A stretch of 64,000 nucleotides of DNA from Nostoc edaphicum CCNP1411 (GCF_014023275.1 NZ_CP054698.1:6347001-6411000); one strand, 5' to 3'. Positions 1-8,735 are shown, numbered from the stretch's first letter. The notes: generated by a model from the sequence alone, not told the origin. Translations and numbers: made by a program.

Positions 1-1886
1 ATCGGATAGATAAAGAACAGTGCGATCGCCATTCCAGTTGTGACTTGAGCGATCGCAATGTAAATTAGCACCTGAGACAAAAACAAAAAGCAGCCACTCA
101 CAATCGATAACACCAAAATCTGCTTGGTAGCTGCATTAGTAGGTGTGGGATTTCCTCGGACTGAAGCGGCCAAGTTTTCCAAGTCTTGCCACAGTCTTGG
201 ATGCAATATAGGAGACAACAGTAGCATCAGTGGTACTACTACCATAAACCGCAGCGTCAAAATCAACAGAGTATTGCCCAAAGTCGGTGGTAGTAACTGC
301 TCTACTTCTAATACTCCAAAAATCTGGGAACCTTCGTGGAAAATTATCTTGATGGCTACGTTATAAAGCGACGATATCACTGCCGATAAGACAATCAACA
401 AGAAACCGATTTGGAGCGGCGATAAGCCGGAGGAATTACGCGATTGTGGGGGTTTTGCTTCTGGCTGTGGTTCTAGCGCGGTGGTTGATGGAGATTGAGC
501 TTTGTTCTGTGATACATCCTTGCGGAGGACAGAAATTGGTTCAGTAGTATTTAGCCTTAGAGAAGGGCGCTTCATTCTCGGCTGTGACACAGGTGCAGTC
601 GGAGGATCTGATGTCGTTTCGTTTTCCGGTAAGTCTTGATTGAGAACAGAAGTTGGTTCTGTGACATTATCCTTTGGTGGCGGAACGACAGCAGTAGGAG
701 GTTCTGATGTCGTTTCTCTTTCCGACAAATCTTTGTTGGGGACAGAAATTGGGTTCGCGGCGTTTTCTCTAACAACAGTCGCCTCTGGCGTTGTTTCCCT
801 TTGCGACAAATCTTTGCTGGGAATAGAAATTGGGTTCGCGGCGGTTTCTCTAACAACCGTTGCCTCTGGCGGTGTTTCCCTTTGCGACAAATCTTTGCTG
901 GGAATAGAAATTGGGTTCGCGGCGTTTTCTCTAACAACAGTCGCCTCTGGCGTTGTTTCCCTTTGCGACAAATCTTTGCTGGGAATAGAAATTGGGTTCG
1001 CGGCGGTTTCTCTAACAACCGTTGCCTCTGGCGGTGTTTCCCTTTGCGACAAATCTTTGCTGGGAATAGAAATTGGGTTCGCGGCGGTTTCTCTAGCAAC
1101 CGTCGCCTCTGGCGGTGTTTCCCTTTCTAAAAATTTATTCTGGATTGGGGAAATTGGCTCAGGGGAATTTCTTACTACTTCGCTAGACGGTGGCTGGGAT
1201 GTCTGAAAAGAACTGTTTTTTTCTGGCTCCGTAAACTGCAAAACAGTAGGTATACCTGATGTTGCTGGTTTGCGTGAAGTTTCTTCTATAGTTTTTTCTA
1301 GTTCTCCATGCAACCGATTAACAAATTCCGTCAAAATCGTTTCGCCTTGCTGCTGCTGGCTGTACATCCGTGACAGCTGTTGGGAAAGATTACTTTGATA
1401 GTTTTTTAGCTCTTGTTGCAGCGAGTTAAAGGTAACAGTAACGGTATCATCCAGACTGTCAAACATGTGTTCGACTTTTTCATTGATTTCACCTACTACA
1501 TTGCTGCTCACTTCAGCAGACTTCAGCGCAGCTTGTTCGTAAGATTTGCCCTCTATGTTTTGGTTAGCTAAAGTTGCCAGAGACGATTGCAGTTGTGAAG
1601 ATATATGCTTTGCCAGAACTTCTGCTAGCTGACGAATTAACACTTGCTGCTCAGTGATTTGGCGCACTTGTTGTAAATGCTCTTTTTCTTCTACTAAGCT
1701 TTGAATCTCATCAGATAACCGATTTTTTTCTGACTGAAGCCGCTTTACGTCTTCCTGCAAGGCTCTGAGAACATTCTGCTGAAGATTTTCTAAGTCTTCA
1801 ACTACAGCCCACAGAGCATTTTCCGCTGCTCTGGATAGTTCGCCTCTGACTCTTGGATTTTCTGGTTGCTTCTCGAATCGCCCCAT
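1..1886 (-). CDS. Coiled-coil / proline-rich repeat / DMT-type transporter fusion protein (partial, runs off the left edge)
   Basis: An open frame starts at ATG 1886 (AGAGG about 11 bases upstream) and reads without a stop to base 1, so at least 628 residues are present and the C-terminus is missing. Residues 1 to about 200 are charged and coiled-coil-like, rich in E, Q, K and L. Residues about 200-480 are Pro/Glu/Thr-rich and hold the 27-residue tandem repeat. From about residue 487 hydrophobic segments begin (SPLQIGFLLIVLSAVISSLY, then a segment with LLILTLRFMVVVPLMLLLS), followed by another near base 60. This resembles the EamA/DMT permease family preceded by a long cytoplasmic extension, a form I know from Nostocales genomes. 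The substrate cannot be told. The permease assignment is inferred from hydrophobicity and family resemblance; only the first half of the membrane domain is visible. Confidence 0.7.
   Translation of the reverse strand, partial: MGRFEKQPENPRVRGELSRAAENALWAVVEDLENLQQNVLRALQEDVKRLQSEKNRLSDEIQSLVEEKEHLQQVRQITEQQVLIRQLAEVLAKHISSQLQSSLATLANQNIEGKSYEQAALKSAEVSSNVVGEINEKVEHMFDSLDDTVTVTFNSLQQELKNYQSNLSQQLSRMYSQQQQGETILTEFVNRLHGELEKTIEETSRKPATSGIPTVLQFTEPEKNSSFQTSQPPSSEVVRNSPEPISPIQNKFLERETPPEATVARETAANPISIPSKDLSQRETPPEATVVRETAANPISIPSKDLSQRETTPEATVVRENAANPISIPSKDLSQRETPPEATVVRETAANPISIPSKDLSQRETTPEATVVRENAANPISVPNKDLSERETTSEPPTAVVPPPKDNVTEPTSVLNQDLPENETTSDPPTAPVSQPRMKRPSLRLNTTEPISVLRKDVSQNKAQSPSTTALEPQPEAKPPQSRNSSGLSPLQIGFLLIVLSAVISSLYNVAIKIIFHEGSQIFGVLEVEQLLPPTLGNTLLILTLRFMVVVPLMLLLSPILHPRLWQDLENLAASVRGNPTPTNAATKQILVLSIVSGCFLFLSQVLIYIAIAQVTTGMAIALFFIYP
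724..1128. repeat. 81-bp in-frame tandem repeat, five copies
   Basis: GACAAATCTTTG recurs at 724, 805, 886, 967 and 1048, exactly 81 bases apart, so each unit adds 27 residues to the fusion protein (key residues include PISIPSKDLSQRET). Degenerate copies flank the array near 643 and 1129. Copies 2 and 4 read identically and copies 1 and 3 share the other variant (GTTTTC/ACAGTC against GGTTTC/ACCGTT), so the array looks like a duplicated 162-bp dimer plus one more unit. Confidence 0.9.
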
Positions 1887-2568
1887 TAGCTTCTAACCTC
1901 TAACACCTTGACGATAAAGCTGCTTCCGGTACACTTTATTGGCGGTCATCCTAATTTCCTGTATTTTGTCAGATAAATTAAAAATTTTAACAGCACTTCC
2001 GCATTTCAACGTAATTCTGTCATACTAGACACAGGTTAGCAAAGTATCAAGTTTGCTCCACGGCTTACTACACCGTATTCTCTTCAGCATTTACAAGTAT
2101 TTATCCATTCGATTTTGGATTTTAGGTTTTAGATTTTGGAATTATCACCACCACTGGAAGTCCCTTGAACTAAGACTTTTTTTATTTTTGGCCAGCTTAA
2201 TTTTCATCATATTTGCCAATGAGATTTTTACTTTGAAATAAATCTCACTCCAAATAAATATTTATTGTTTTGCTGCCAATAATAATTGTCAAAGACTTGC
2301 AGATGCGTACCCTATCGCCACAAAATTGTCTGACTTGCGAAACTAGCTGTAAATTTGTGTGGAATGTAACTTGTGTGACAGTTTATATCTCTAAATGGAG
2401 ATTAAAGTATCTTTCTGTGGAAATTCAAAGTTACGCTATCCCCTGCACAACATTCTAAATGAATGAGCAGCAATTCTGCAAAAACACGCTTTTTTGGTGT
2501 TGTTGCAGTCTAGGTTTTACTTTGAGTAAATGCGGTAGAGGAAAAAGTTAGGAAAATATTATTTAAGA
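1887..2568. other. Gene-free stretch
   Basis: This holds the upstream region of the partial fusion gene. Two 62-codon frames on the plus strand (2053 and 2270) have AT-rich, low-complexity composition and no ribosome site, so I do not call them. Around 2110-2140 there are GATTTTA/GATTTTGG heptad-like repeats, also seen near 53375. No tRNA or terminator was recognised. Confidence 0.5.
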
Positions 2569-2701
2569 AGAATTCAGAAGTCAGAATTCAGGAGCGGAGC
2601 CGGAGACGCTCCACCTCCGGTCAGAATGAAGACGCGACTCGAAAATACTCGCTTGCCGTCGGCGCTATCCACCAGTCGCACAAAATACCCAACTGAATTC
2701 T
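2569..2701. repeat. Dispersed heptad-arm repeat (AGAATTC/GAAGTCA type)
   Basis: AAGAATTCAGAAGTCAGAAT at the left and ACTGAATTCTGGCGACTGA at the right form inverted arms around a GC-rich core containing GGAGCGGAGCCGGAGACGCT. The same heptad words flank cores near 17212, 23813 and 25168. Confidence 0.6.
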
Positions 2702-2735
2702 GGCGACTGACGCATGTATTCTGTTTCGATAATTC

Positions 2736-4058
2736 TTAGAAGAATAAAATCTGGGCGATGCTAAAAATGGCAGCACTAAGAACAGCACTCACGGGGATTG
2801 TAATTAGCCATGCGGCAGCAATGCCTTTTAGTGTTTGAAACTTAATCGACTTGATATTTTGCACTAGTCCAATACCAACTACACCACCGACGAGAGCGTG
2901 GGAAGTTGAGGCTGGTAAACCTAGCCGGGAGGCGATGAGGATGGTGGTAGCAGTCGCAAGTTCTGCACAAAATCCACTACTAGGTTGCAAGGCAATGATG
3001 TTTTCGCCAATGGTGGCGATAACTTTTTTACCCCAGACAGCTAAACCACCAACAATACCAACACCACCAAGAATTAAAATCCAAAGGGGGATAGTGATAC
3101 CATCTATAGGTACGCTACCTGTGCGATTGATGTAAACGATCGCAGCTAAAGGAGCGATCGCATTTCCCACGTCATTAGAACCATGAGCAAAGGCTACGAA
3201 GCAAGCACTTAGTAGTTGGAATCGTCCGAATAATCTTTCTACGGGATTGGGGATTGGGGATGGTGGGGCCCCCTCTGGGGATAAGGGGTAATGGGGACTG
3301 GGGATTAGGGATTGAGAAGTGAGAAACACTTCTTCCGTCTGTTTTAACTGTCGCCAACTAATTATTGTGAGTCCAACTGCTGCTACTGCACCGGTTAACA
3401 GTGGGATATCGTAAGCAGGGATGTTGAAACCAACTTGCTCAATTACAAAATTGGTGAGCGGTTCAGTCAGGGATGGTAATACAATCACGCCGAATACACC
3501 TAGCAGCAAAGTACTCAACCAGGGAATCCATTCTTGTAGCTGCACTACTTGATTGGGTTGATCCAAAATCCAGTGCTTGATTTGACTGTAAAATAAAGCG
3601 GCGATCGCACCACTAATTAATGGTGTCAAAATCCAGCCAATGGTTATGAAGCCAATTGATGACCAATCAATTGCACCTGCTCCCAAAGCTACCCAACTAA
3701 ATCCTGCGATCGCACCAACAACTGCATGAGAAGATGAGACTGGTAAACCGCGTGATGTAGCAATTTGCAACCACACACCACACGAAATTAGTACCGTTAC
3801 CATCCCAGTAACTAATATTTGGGGTGTAGCTGCGAATAAGGCGGGATTAGCAATTTTCGTTGCGAGAGTTTCCGTTACCCCATGTCCAAACAATACAGCA
3901 CCCGTAAACTCTAAAATCCCAGCAATTATTATCGCTTGTTTGAGCGTAACAGCTTTGGAACCTACAGAGGTTCCCATTGCGTTAGCAACATCGTTTGCTC
4001 CGAGATTCCAGGCGACGTAGAAAGCTAGTAGAGCTACGAGAGGTAAGGTAATAAGCAT
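2736..4058 (-). CDS. PiT-family inorganic phosphate permease
   Basis: A 440-residue multi-spanning membrane protein. It has the two inverted signature motifs of PiT transporters: GANDVANAMG at residues 20-29 and HGSNDVGNAIAP near residue 292, each in one half of the duplicated fold. RGLPVSSSHAVVGA and RLGLPASTSHALVGG are the matching second motifs. These permeases take up phosphate (as neutral metal phosphate) with protons or sodium across the inner membrane. The loop between the halves (residues about 245-272) is unusually Pro/Ser-rich and is encoded by an intergenic-type heptad repeat that has entered the gene in frame. No phosphate-regulon partner is adjacent. Confidence 0.93.
   Translation of the reverse strand: MLITLPLVALLAFYVAWNLGANDVANAMGTSVGSKAVTLKQAIIIAGILEFTGAVLFGHGVTETLATKIANPALFAATPQILVTGMVTVLISCGVWLQIATSRGLPVSSSHAVVGAIAGFSWVALGAGAIDWSSIGFITIGWILTPLISGAIAALFYSQIKHWILDQPNQVVQLQEWIPWLSTLLLGVFGVIVLPSLTEPLTNFVIEQVGFNIPAYDIPLLTGAVAAVGLTIISWRQLKQTEEVFLTSQSLIPSPHYPLSPEGAPPSPIPNPVERLFGRFQLLSACFVAFAHGSNDVGNAIAPLAAIVYINRTGSVPIDGITIPLWILILGGVGIVGGLAVWGKKVIATIGENIIALQPSSGFCAELATATTILIASRLGLPASTSHALVGGVVGIGLVQNIKSIKFQTLKGIAAAWLITIPVSAVLSAAIFSIAQILFF
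3241..3321. repeat. GGGGATT-type heptad repeat inside the phosphate permease gene
   Basis: Runs such as GGGATTGGGGATTGGGGAT and GGGGACTGGGGATTAGGGAT interrupt the region coding for the central loop, with a GGGGCCCCC palindrome in the middle. Such heptads are otherwise intergenic in this window (47.1 and 56.2 kb). The frame stays open on the coding strand. Confidence 0.8.
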
Positions 4059-4103
4059 TTTGTTGGGGACAAAGGGAGAATAGAAGAGTTCGGTTAAGGC
4101 AAG

Positions 4104-4167
4104 AGACGCGATAAATCGCCGTCTCTACAAAGACTGATTATTGTAGAGACGGCGATTCATCGCGTCT
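4104..4167. repeat. Palindromic dispersed repeat, copy 1
   Basis: Two 27-base arms (4104-4130 and 4141-4167) are inverted complements with one mismatch, around a 10-base loop. A near-identical copy lies at 52469-52533, and both are preceded by TTCGGTTAA. It sits between the phosphate permease and the dehydrogenase. It could fold as a very stable hairpin in RNA. Confidence 0.85.
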
Positions 4168-4176
4168 TTGTTCTGA

Positions 4177-5223
4177 TTACGGATAAATTAAGATTTTATA
4201 AGTATCCGGTGTTGGTGCGATCGCTTGCTCCACAGCTGCTGATAAATCTTTTAATGGATAGCGATCGCTAATCAATGCTTGCACGTCAATTCGCTGATTA
4301 AATACAATATCAGCTGATAAATTCTGAAGCCGATAAGATGAACTATAACTGCCCATCAAATCAATTTCTCGACGATAGAGGATATTAGGGTTGATGGCAA
4401 TTTCTAGTTCATCAGGGAATTCGGCGAAAAACAAGATTTTGCCACCTTTGCGGGTACAATCGAGTGCTTGAAAGAAAGCTTTTTCACTAGGAACAGCTAG
4501 CAGGGTAACGTCAACACCTAGTCCACCAGTTAAGGCATGAATTTTGGCTGGTAAATCGGGATCACGAGCATCAAAAGCCGCCTCTGCACCGACATTCAAA
4601 GCTTTTTCAATTCTAGAGGGTAGTAAATCGGTAGCGATCGCTTTTGCTCCAAAATACTTCACCAACATAATGAACATTAACCCAATTGGCCCAGCACCAG
4701 TAACTAATACAGTTTGTCCTGGAGCAATTTGGGCTTTTTTCACAGCCTTCAAGCAGCAATTAGTTGGTTCTACAAAACTCGCTTCTTCAAAACTGATGTT
4801 ATCCGGGATGGGAATTAACCCACCGTTTTCCACAATATGTCCGGGAACTTTGACATAATCGGCGAAACCGCCACCACTGGCGTTAAAACCTGCGGTTGTG
4901 GATATGTTTTTGTAAACATCACACATAGAGAAATTATCATTTAGGCAGTAGGCGCAACGCATACAAGGGATGTGATGCATCACTGCTACTCGTTGTCCAA
5001 CTTGCCAACCTTTGACATTATTGCCTAGTGCTGCGATCGTGCCGGCAGTTTCATGTCCAAAAATGCGCGGCGGTTCATATAGCGGATAACGAATTTTTTT
5101 AATATCTGACTGACATAATCCCACAACCCGCACCTGTACCAGCACTTCATCTGGTTCTAGGGTTGGAACTGGGATATCTTCGTAAGAGAGTTGATTGACG
5201 CCTCTAAATACCTGTGCTTTCAC
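4177..5223 (-). CDS. Zinc-dependent medium-chain alcohol/polyol dehydrogenase
   Basis: A member of the medium-chain dehydrogenase superfamily, closest in pattern to threonine/sorbitol dehydrogenases. From the GTG at 5223 (348 residues) the order is the GroES-like catalytic domain with GLCQSD (zinc ligand Cys37) and GHETAG (His57), the structural-zinc lobe with Cys87, Cys90, Cys93 and Cys101, and a Rossmann fold with VTGAGPIG. It would oxidise an alcohol or polyol with NAD(P); the substrate is unknown. I choose GTG 5223 because family members begin with K-A-x-x-F just after the start. A longer frame from 5298 would add 25 residues translated from the right end of the adjacent IS element and overlap tnpB. 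Confidence 0.88.
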   Translation of the reverse strand: MKAQVFRGVNQLSYEDIPVPTLEPDEVLVQVRVVGLCQSDIKKIRYPLYEPPRIFGHETAGTIAALGNNVKGWQVGQRVAVMHHIPCMRCAYCLNDNFSMCDVYKNISTTAGFNASGGGFADYVKVPGHIVENGGLIPIPDNISFEEASFVEPTNCCLKAVKKAQIAPGQTVLVTGAGPIGLMFIMLVKYFGAKAIATDLLPSRIEKALNVGAEAAFDARDPDLPAKIHALTGGLGVDVTLLAVPSEKAFFQALDCTRKGGKILFFAEFPDELEIAINPNILYRREIDLMGSYSSSYRLQNLSADIVFNQRIDVQALISDRYPLKDLSAAVEQAIAPTPDTYKILIYP

Positions 5224-5294
5224 GTTGGTTTTTCCCCGCTCAACGATACTAGATTTGACATACTCCCCACTCTTCAAGGGTGGGGATTCTGGGG

Positions 5295-6419
5295 TCAAAC
5301 AGCAATCGCAGTCTCAGACCGACTTACATTGCCTAACCCAACCATTGATGCCCCAACGGTTTGAATAATCTTGGAGGCATTCTCATCGCGCCCATTCACA
5401 ACTTGGCACGATGGACAACGCCACTCTCTGACTGACAAATCCAATTTTTCTAAGACGTGACCACAGCAAGAGCAAGTTTTACTAGAGGGATACCACTGAT
5501 CGATATAGACTATTTGCTTTCCCTTCTTTTTTACCACCCACTCCAAAATATCTAAAAAATCTCGAAGAGCTAGGTCACTGACCAACATCCCCCAAAGACG
5601 CTTCATGCCTTTGAGGTTCAATGTCTCAAAACACAGCACATCAAACCTATTAGTTAAGTTATGCGCTAATTTCCAAAACCAATCAGTTCTGCGGTTAGCT
5701 ATGTTTTCGTGAGAGCGTACTAGATTCTTCCTTGCTCGTTCCCGATTGGATGACCCCTTTAACTTTTGAGAATGATGTCTACTGGCTTTTTTAATGGCAT
5801 TGAGTGATTGCTTGAAAAATTGGGGAGACTCAATTGTTGTACCATCTGAGCAAGTCAGGAATGTACGCAGACCAAAGTCAAATCCCGCTATCTGACCAGT
5901 CGTGAACTTGATTTGTGGATGCATACCATCGTCAACAACCACAACCATAAACAATTCACCTAATGGTGTGCGTTTAATAGTTAATGTTTTGACTGTTCCC
6001 TCTATCTCTCTAGACTTCCAAAATTGATAAACTCGGCTACCAATTTTCACTTTATTACCACCCAAAAACTTATAACCAGCTTGCTTTAATGTGAATGACT
6101 TGTATTTCTTGACCTTCTTAAACCCCGGTGGTCTAGCCCCCTTTTTGTTGTGTTTAAAAAACAACTGATAAGCTTTCTCAATGCGCTGACAGATATCTTG
6201 TATTGCCTGAGAACCAACTGATTGCCAAAAAGAAGTACGCTTTCTCAACTTGGCAATATGAGACTGAAGTTTTGCACAATTCAAGTGTTTTCCCCACATC
6301 CGATAATATCTTTTGTGGAGAGCAATACAATGGTTGTAGATTATCCCAGCAGCATTTATTGACCGCTTGAGAAATTTATTCCGCTTGTGTTGATAAAACT
6401 TGAATTTTAGAGTTCTCAT
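5295..6419 (-). CDS. tnpB: TnpB, RNA-guided nuclease of an IS200/IS605 element
   Basis: The 374-residue protein starts at MRTLKFKFYQ (6419); an in-frame ATG at 6437 is less likely. The C-terminal half has the split RuvC nuclease with all three acidic positions visible: Asp in AGFDFGLRTF, Glu in LCFETLNLKGM and Asp in NGRDENAS. It also has the four-Cys zinc finger CSCCGH...CPSC. TnpB proteins cut DNA guided by an RNA made from the element's 3' end and keep the element in the genome. No truncation or frameshift is visible, so it could be active. With no tnpA here, movement would need a transposase supplied from elsewhere. Confidence 0.92.
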   Translation of the reverse strand: MRTLKFKFYQHKRNKFLKRSINAAGIIYNHCIALHKRYYRMWGKHLNCAKLQSHIAKLRKRTSFWQSVGSQAIQDICQRIEKAYQLFFKHNKKGARPPGFKKVKKYKSFTLKQAGYKFLGGNKVKIGSRVYQFWKSREIEGTVKTLTIKRTPLGELFMVVVVDDGMHPQIKFTTGQIAGFDFGLRTFLTCSDGTTIESPQFFKQSLNAIKKASRHHSQKLKGSSNRERARKNLVRSHENIANRRTDWFWKLAHNLTNRFDVLCFETLNLKGMKRLWGMLVSDLALRDFLDILEWVVKKKGKQIVYIDQWYPSSKTCSCCGHVLEKLDLSVREWRCPSCQVVNGRDENASKIIQTVGASMVGLGNVSRSETAIAV

Positions 6420-6453
6420 GCTAAAATTGTACAGCATATAGCCGGAGAAATCA

Positions 6454-6591
6454 ATGAAAAAGCGATTAGATTTTAGGATCGAAGAATTGGAGTTTCAGAT
6501 TCTTGAAGAATATTGCCAATTAGTTGGGCGAACAAAAACTGATGTTCTTAGAGAATTGATTAGAAGTCTGAAGAGGAAAAAGCCGTCGTAG
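6454..6591 (+). CDS. Small ribbon-helix-helix-like protein, divergent from tnpB
   Basis: A 45-residue frame starting at ATG 6454 with GGAG eight bases upstream and ending at TAG 6591. The sequence starts MKKRLDFRIEELE and continues with a helix pattern ending TDVLRELIRSLKRKK, which fits the CopG/Arc ribbon-helix-helix DNA-binding fold. Such small genes often accompany tnpB in cyanobacteria and may repress it. The two starts are 35 bases apart, so both promoters must overlap. Its last codons lie in the element's end hairpin. Function is inferred from fold pattern and position. Confidence 0.7.
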   Translation: MKKRLDFRIEELEFQILEEYCQLVGRTKTDVLRELIRSLKRKKPS

Positions 6592-6894
6592 AACGACGGG
6601 GCTTTAAACCCAATTTTTCGGTAAATAATCGAGAATACCCTACTCATAAAATCCTAACTCTTGGCTTTCGGCTATTAATTCATCTAGCAATTATCAACGA
6701 AATACAAGTCAAGCACCAGTCTATAATTCCAGAGGTAAAAATAATTGATCTAATCTTGTGGTGCAAGCAATATGCTCGCTTGTATCCGTGAGATGTCAAA
6801 GAAGAAAGTTCTTTGTGTCTTTCTCTAGCAACGGATATTAAAAATACCTTGTCTGATGTAGCCTAACTGGGTACATTCCAACGAGGTGAAGAAA
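6592..6894. other. Upstream region of the FAD oxidoreductase gene
   Basis: Beyond the IS end hairpin (to about 6612) the region is AT-rich and shows no gene. GAGG at 6883-6886 is the ribosome site for the next gene. No operator was recognised. Confidence 0.4.
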
Positions 6895-8664
6895 ATGCTC
6901 AATCAGACATACATAGCTGATGTTTTAGTTGTCGGTGGGGGAACCGGAGGGACTGCGGCTGCTATCCAAGCAGCGCGGCGGGGAGCCAAAACCATTTTGG
7001 TGAGTGAATTTCCTTGGTTGGGAGGAATGCTAACTTCGGCTGGAGTATCTGTACCCGATGGCAATGAATTAGAAGCCTTTCAAACCGGGTTATGGGGTGC
7101 GTTTTTGCAGGAATTGCGACAAAGACAGCCCGGAGGATTAGATAACAGTTGGGTAAGCTTTTTTAGTTACGATCCCCGGATTGGGGCAGAGATTTTTGCA
7201 GATTGGGTGCATGAATTACCTAATCTGCACTGGATTTCTGGACAAGTGCCTTTAGATGTTTACCGCCAAGGTGATTTGATTACTGGTGTGCGCTTTACTG
7301 ATTTTGCTGTCACAGCCAAAATTATTCTCGATGGCACAGAGTTAGGAGATTTATTAGCTTTAGCTGAAATACCTTACCGTTGGGGCTGGGAATTGCGATC
7401 GCAGTGGGGAGAACCCAGCGCCCCAGTGAATTTTAACTCTTTAACTCAGAAATATCCTGTGCAAGCACCCACTTATGTAGTGATTATGCAGGATTTTGGT
7501 GAAGCGATTGCACCAGAAATTCCGGCTGCCCCTAACTATAATCCATCCGAGTTTACAGGTGCTTGGGATGGCTATGGAGCAGAGACGTTTTTGAATTATG
7601 GACGCTTACCTGGCGATCGCTTCATGATTAATTGGCCAATCTGTGGCAATGACTACGGCCAAGGAGTAGGGCGGCTGATAGAGTCAGATGTATCCAGAGG
7701 TGAATTCATCCAAGAATCTCGCTGGCACAGCCAAAATTTTGCCCATTTTATCCAAAATCAGCTTGGTCGTCGCTATGGTTTAGCAGAAAAAGTATTTCCT
7801 CACGCCCCTACAGCTTTTGCATTACATCCCTATTACCGGGAAAGTCGCCGCCTAGTGGGGCTAACTACTGTCCGAGAACAGGATATTTTGCCGATCGCTG
7901 AAGGTAGAGTTGCATCTATATTTAATGATGCGATCGCAGTTGGTAACTACGCCAATGACCATCATTATCCTGGCGTTCAATTTCCACTGCAACCAAAATC
8001 TATCCGTTGGGGGGGACGCTGGACTGGGACTCCTTTTACAATTCCCTACAGTTGTCTTATTCCAGCCACCACAGATGGTTTTTTGGTATGTGAAAAGAAT
8101 ATTTCTGTCTCCCACATTGCCAATGGCGCCACCAGATTACAACCTGTGGTTATGGGCATTGGTCAAGCAGCAGGGATGGCGGCGGCAATATGTGTTGAGT
8201 TAAACTGCCAGCCGAGGGATTTACCTATTAGGGCACTACAAATAGCCTTATTGGAAGATAATCGCTCAAAAACAGCAATTATTCCTTTCTTTAATCTTCC
8301 ACCCAATCGTTCGGATTGGCTGCACTGGCAACTGTATTACTTAAATAACCCACAAGCCTATCCAGCTAGTGGTTATTGCCCTTTCCCATCGGGGAATGAG
8401 TACCCTGACTCTGCTTTTGACAAGGCATCAATTCGGGAAAGTAACTGTTTCAAAGGTATTTTTTCCTGCTTGGATCAACAGGAATACAGATTTACTGTCA
8501 CAGCACCAGCCGCATATCAAGGGCAAAATTGGCAGCTTGTGACTTTGCGATCGCATATTGACGAGCAATTACGCGCTTATCCCCACGAACAATTAGTTAC
8601 ATTGTGGGGTCGTCATAATCACTCTGGTAATTGGTTATTAGTCGAACATTTAAACGGAGGATAA
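6895..8664 (+). CDS. FAD-dependent oxidoreductase
   Basis: A 589-residue flavoprotein of the FAD-dependent oxidoreductase family related to PF12831. The N-terminus has the dinucleotide-binding signature VVGGGTGGTAAAIQAARRGA (residues about 13-32), followed by WLGGMLTSAG, typical of this family. Near residues 305-410 are RESRRLVG and a C-terminal flavin-binding segment (GATRLQPVVMGIGQAAG). About 150 further residues form a C-terminal domain I do not recognise. ATG 6895 has GAGG at a suitable distance; a GTG at 6886 lies within that ribosome site and is unlikely. There is no signal peptide and the substrate is unknown. It appears monocistronic. Confidence 0.85.
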   Translation: MLNQTYIADVLVVGGGTGGTAAAIQAARRGAKTILVSEFPWLGGMLTSAGVSVPDGNELEAFQTGLWGAFLQELRQRQPGGLDNSWVSFFSYDPRIGAEIFADWVHELPNLHWISGQVPLDVYRQGDLITGVRFTDFAVTAKIILDGTELGDLLALAEIPYRWGWELRSQWGEPSAPVNFNSLTQKYPVQAPTYVVIMQDFGEAIAPEIPAAPNYNPSEFTGAWDGYGAETFLNYGRLPGDRFMINWPICGNDYGQGVGRLIESDVSRGEFIQESRWHSQNFAHFIQNQLGRRYGLAEKVFPHAPTAFALHPYYRESRRLVGLTTVREQDILPIAEGRVASIFNDAIAVGNYANDHHYPGVQFPLQPKSIRWGGRWTGTPFTIPYSCLIPATTDGFLVCEKNISVSHIANGATRLQPVVMGIGQAAGMAAAICVELNCQPRDLPIRALQIALLEDNRSKTAIIPFFNLPPNRSDWLHWQLYYLNNPQAYPASGYCPFPSGNEYPDSAFDKASIRESNCFKGIFSCLDQQEYRFTVTAPAAYQGQNWQLVTLRSHIDEQLRAYPHEQLVTLWGRHNHSGNWLLVEHLNGG

Positions 8665-8708
8665 GAAGAGTTTATTTTCAGTAAAACAGAATACTTTTTG
8701 ATTAATTG

Positions 8709-8735
8709 TCCGGATATTCATTAAAAAGCTAAGTA
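8709..8735 (+). promoter_or_regulatory. Candidate DIF+-type (TCCGGA) developmental promoter upstream of the patX-like gene
   Basis: TCCGGA at 8709-8714 is followed after 15 bases by TAAGTA. TCCGGA in the -35 position is the DIF+ motif reported for heterocyst-specific transcripts in Anabaena. Its place 58 bases before the patX-like start fits, but the call rests on one short motif. Confidence 0.45.

Larger units (their letters stand above)
5250..6612. mobile_element. IS200/IS605-family element carrying tnpB only (IS1341-like)
   Basis: The element holds tnpB on the minus strand and a short divergent gene, with no tnpA (Y1 transposase). A hairpin, CCCCAC...GTGGGG at 5265-5285, lies just past the tnpB stop as at right ends of this family. 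An imperfect hairpin at about 6580-6604 (GCCGTCGT/ACGACGGGGC) marks the other end. Ends are approximate, as this family makes no target duplication. It lies immediately upstream of the dehydrogenase and supplies its new 5' flank. Confidence 0.8.

Noticed and set aside
724..1128. CRISPR-like regular repeats
   Set aside because: The 81-bp units are contiguous and coding, without unique spacers, and no cas gene is near.
572..1206. Long overlapping frames on both strands across the 81-bp repeat
   Set aside because: The repeat length is a multiple of three, so any open frame in one unit stays open in all; only the minus-strand frame that continues to 1886 and to the left edge makes a sensible protein.
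2053..2458. Two 62-codon plus-strand frames
   Set aside because: AT-rich, no ribosome sites, low-complexity translations.
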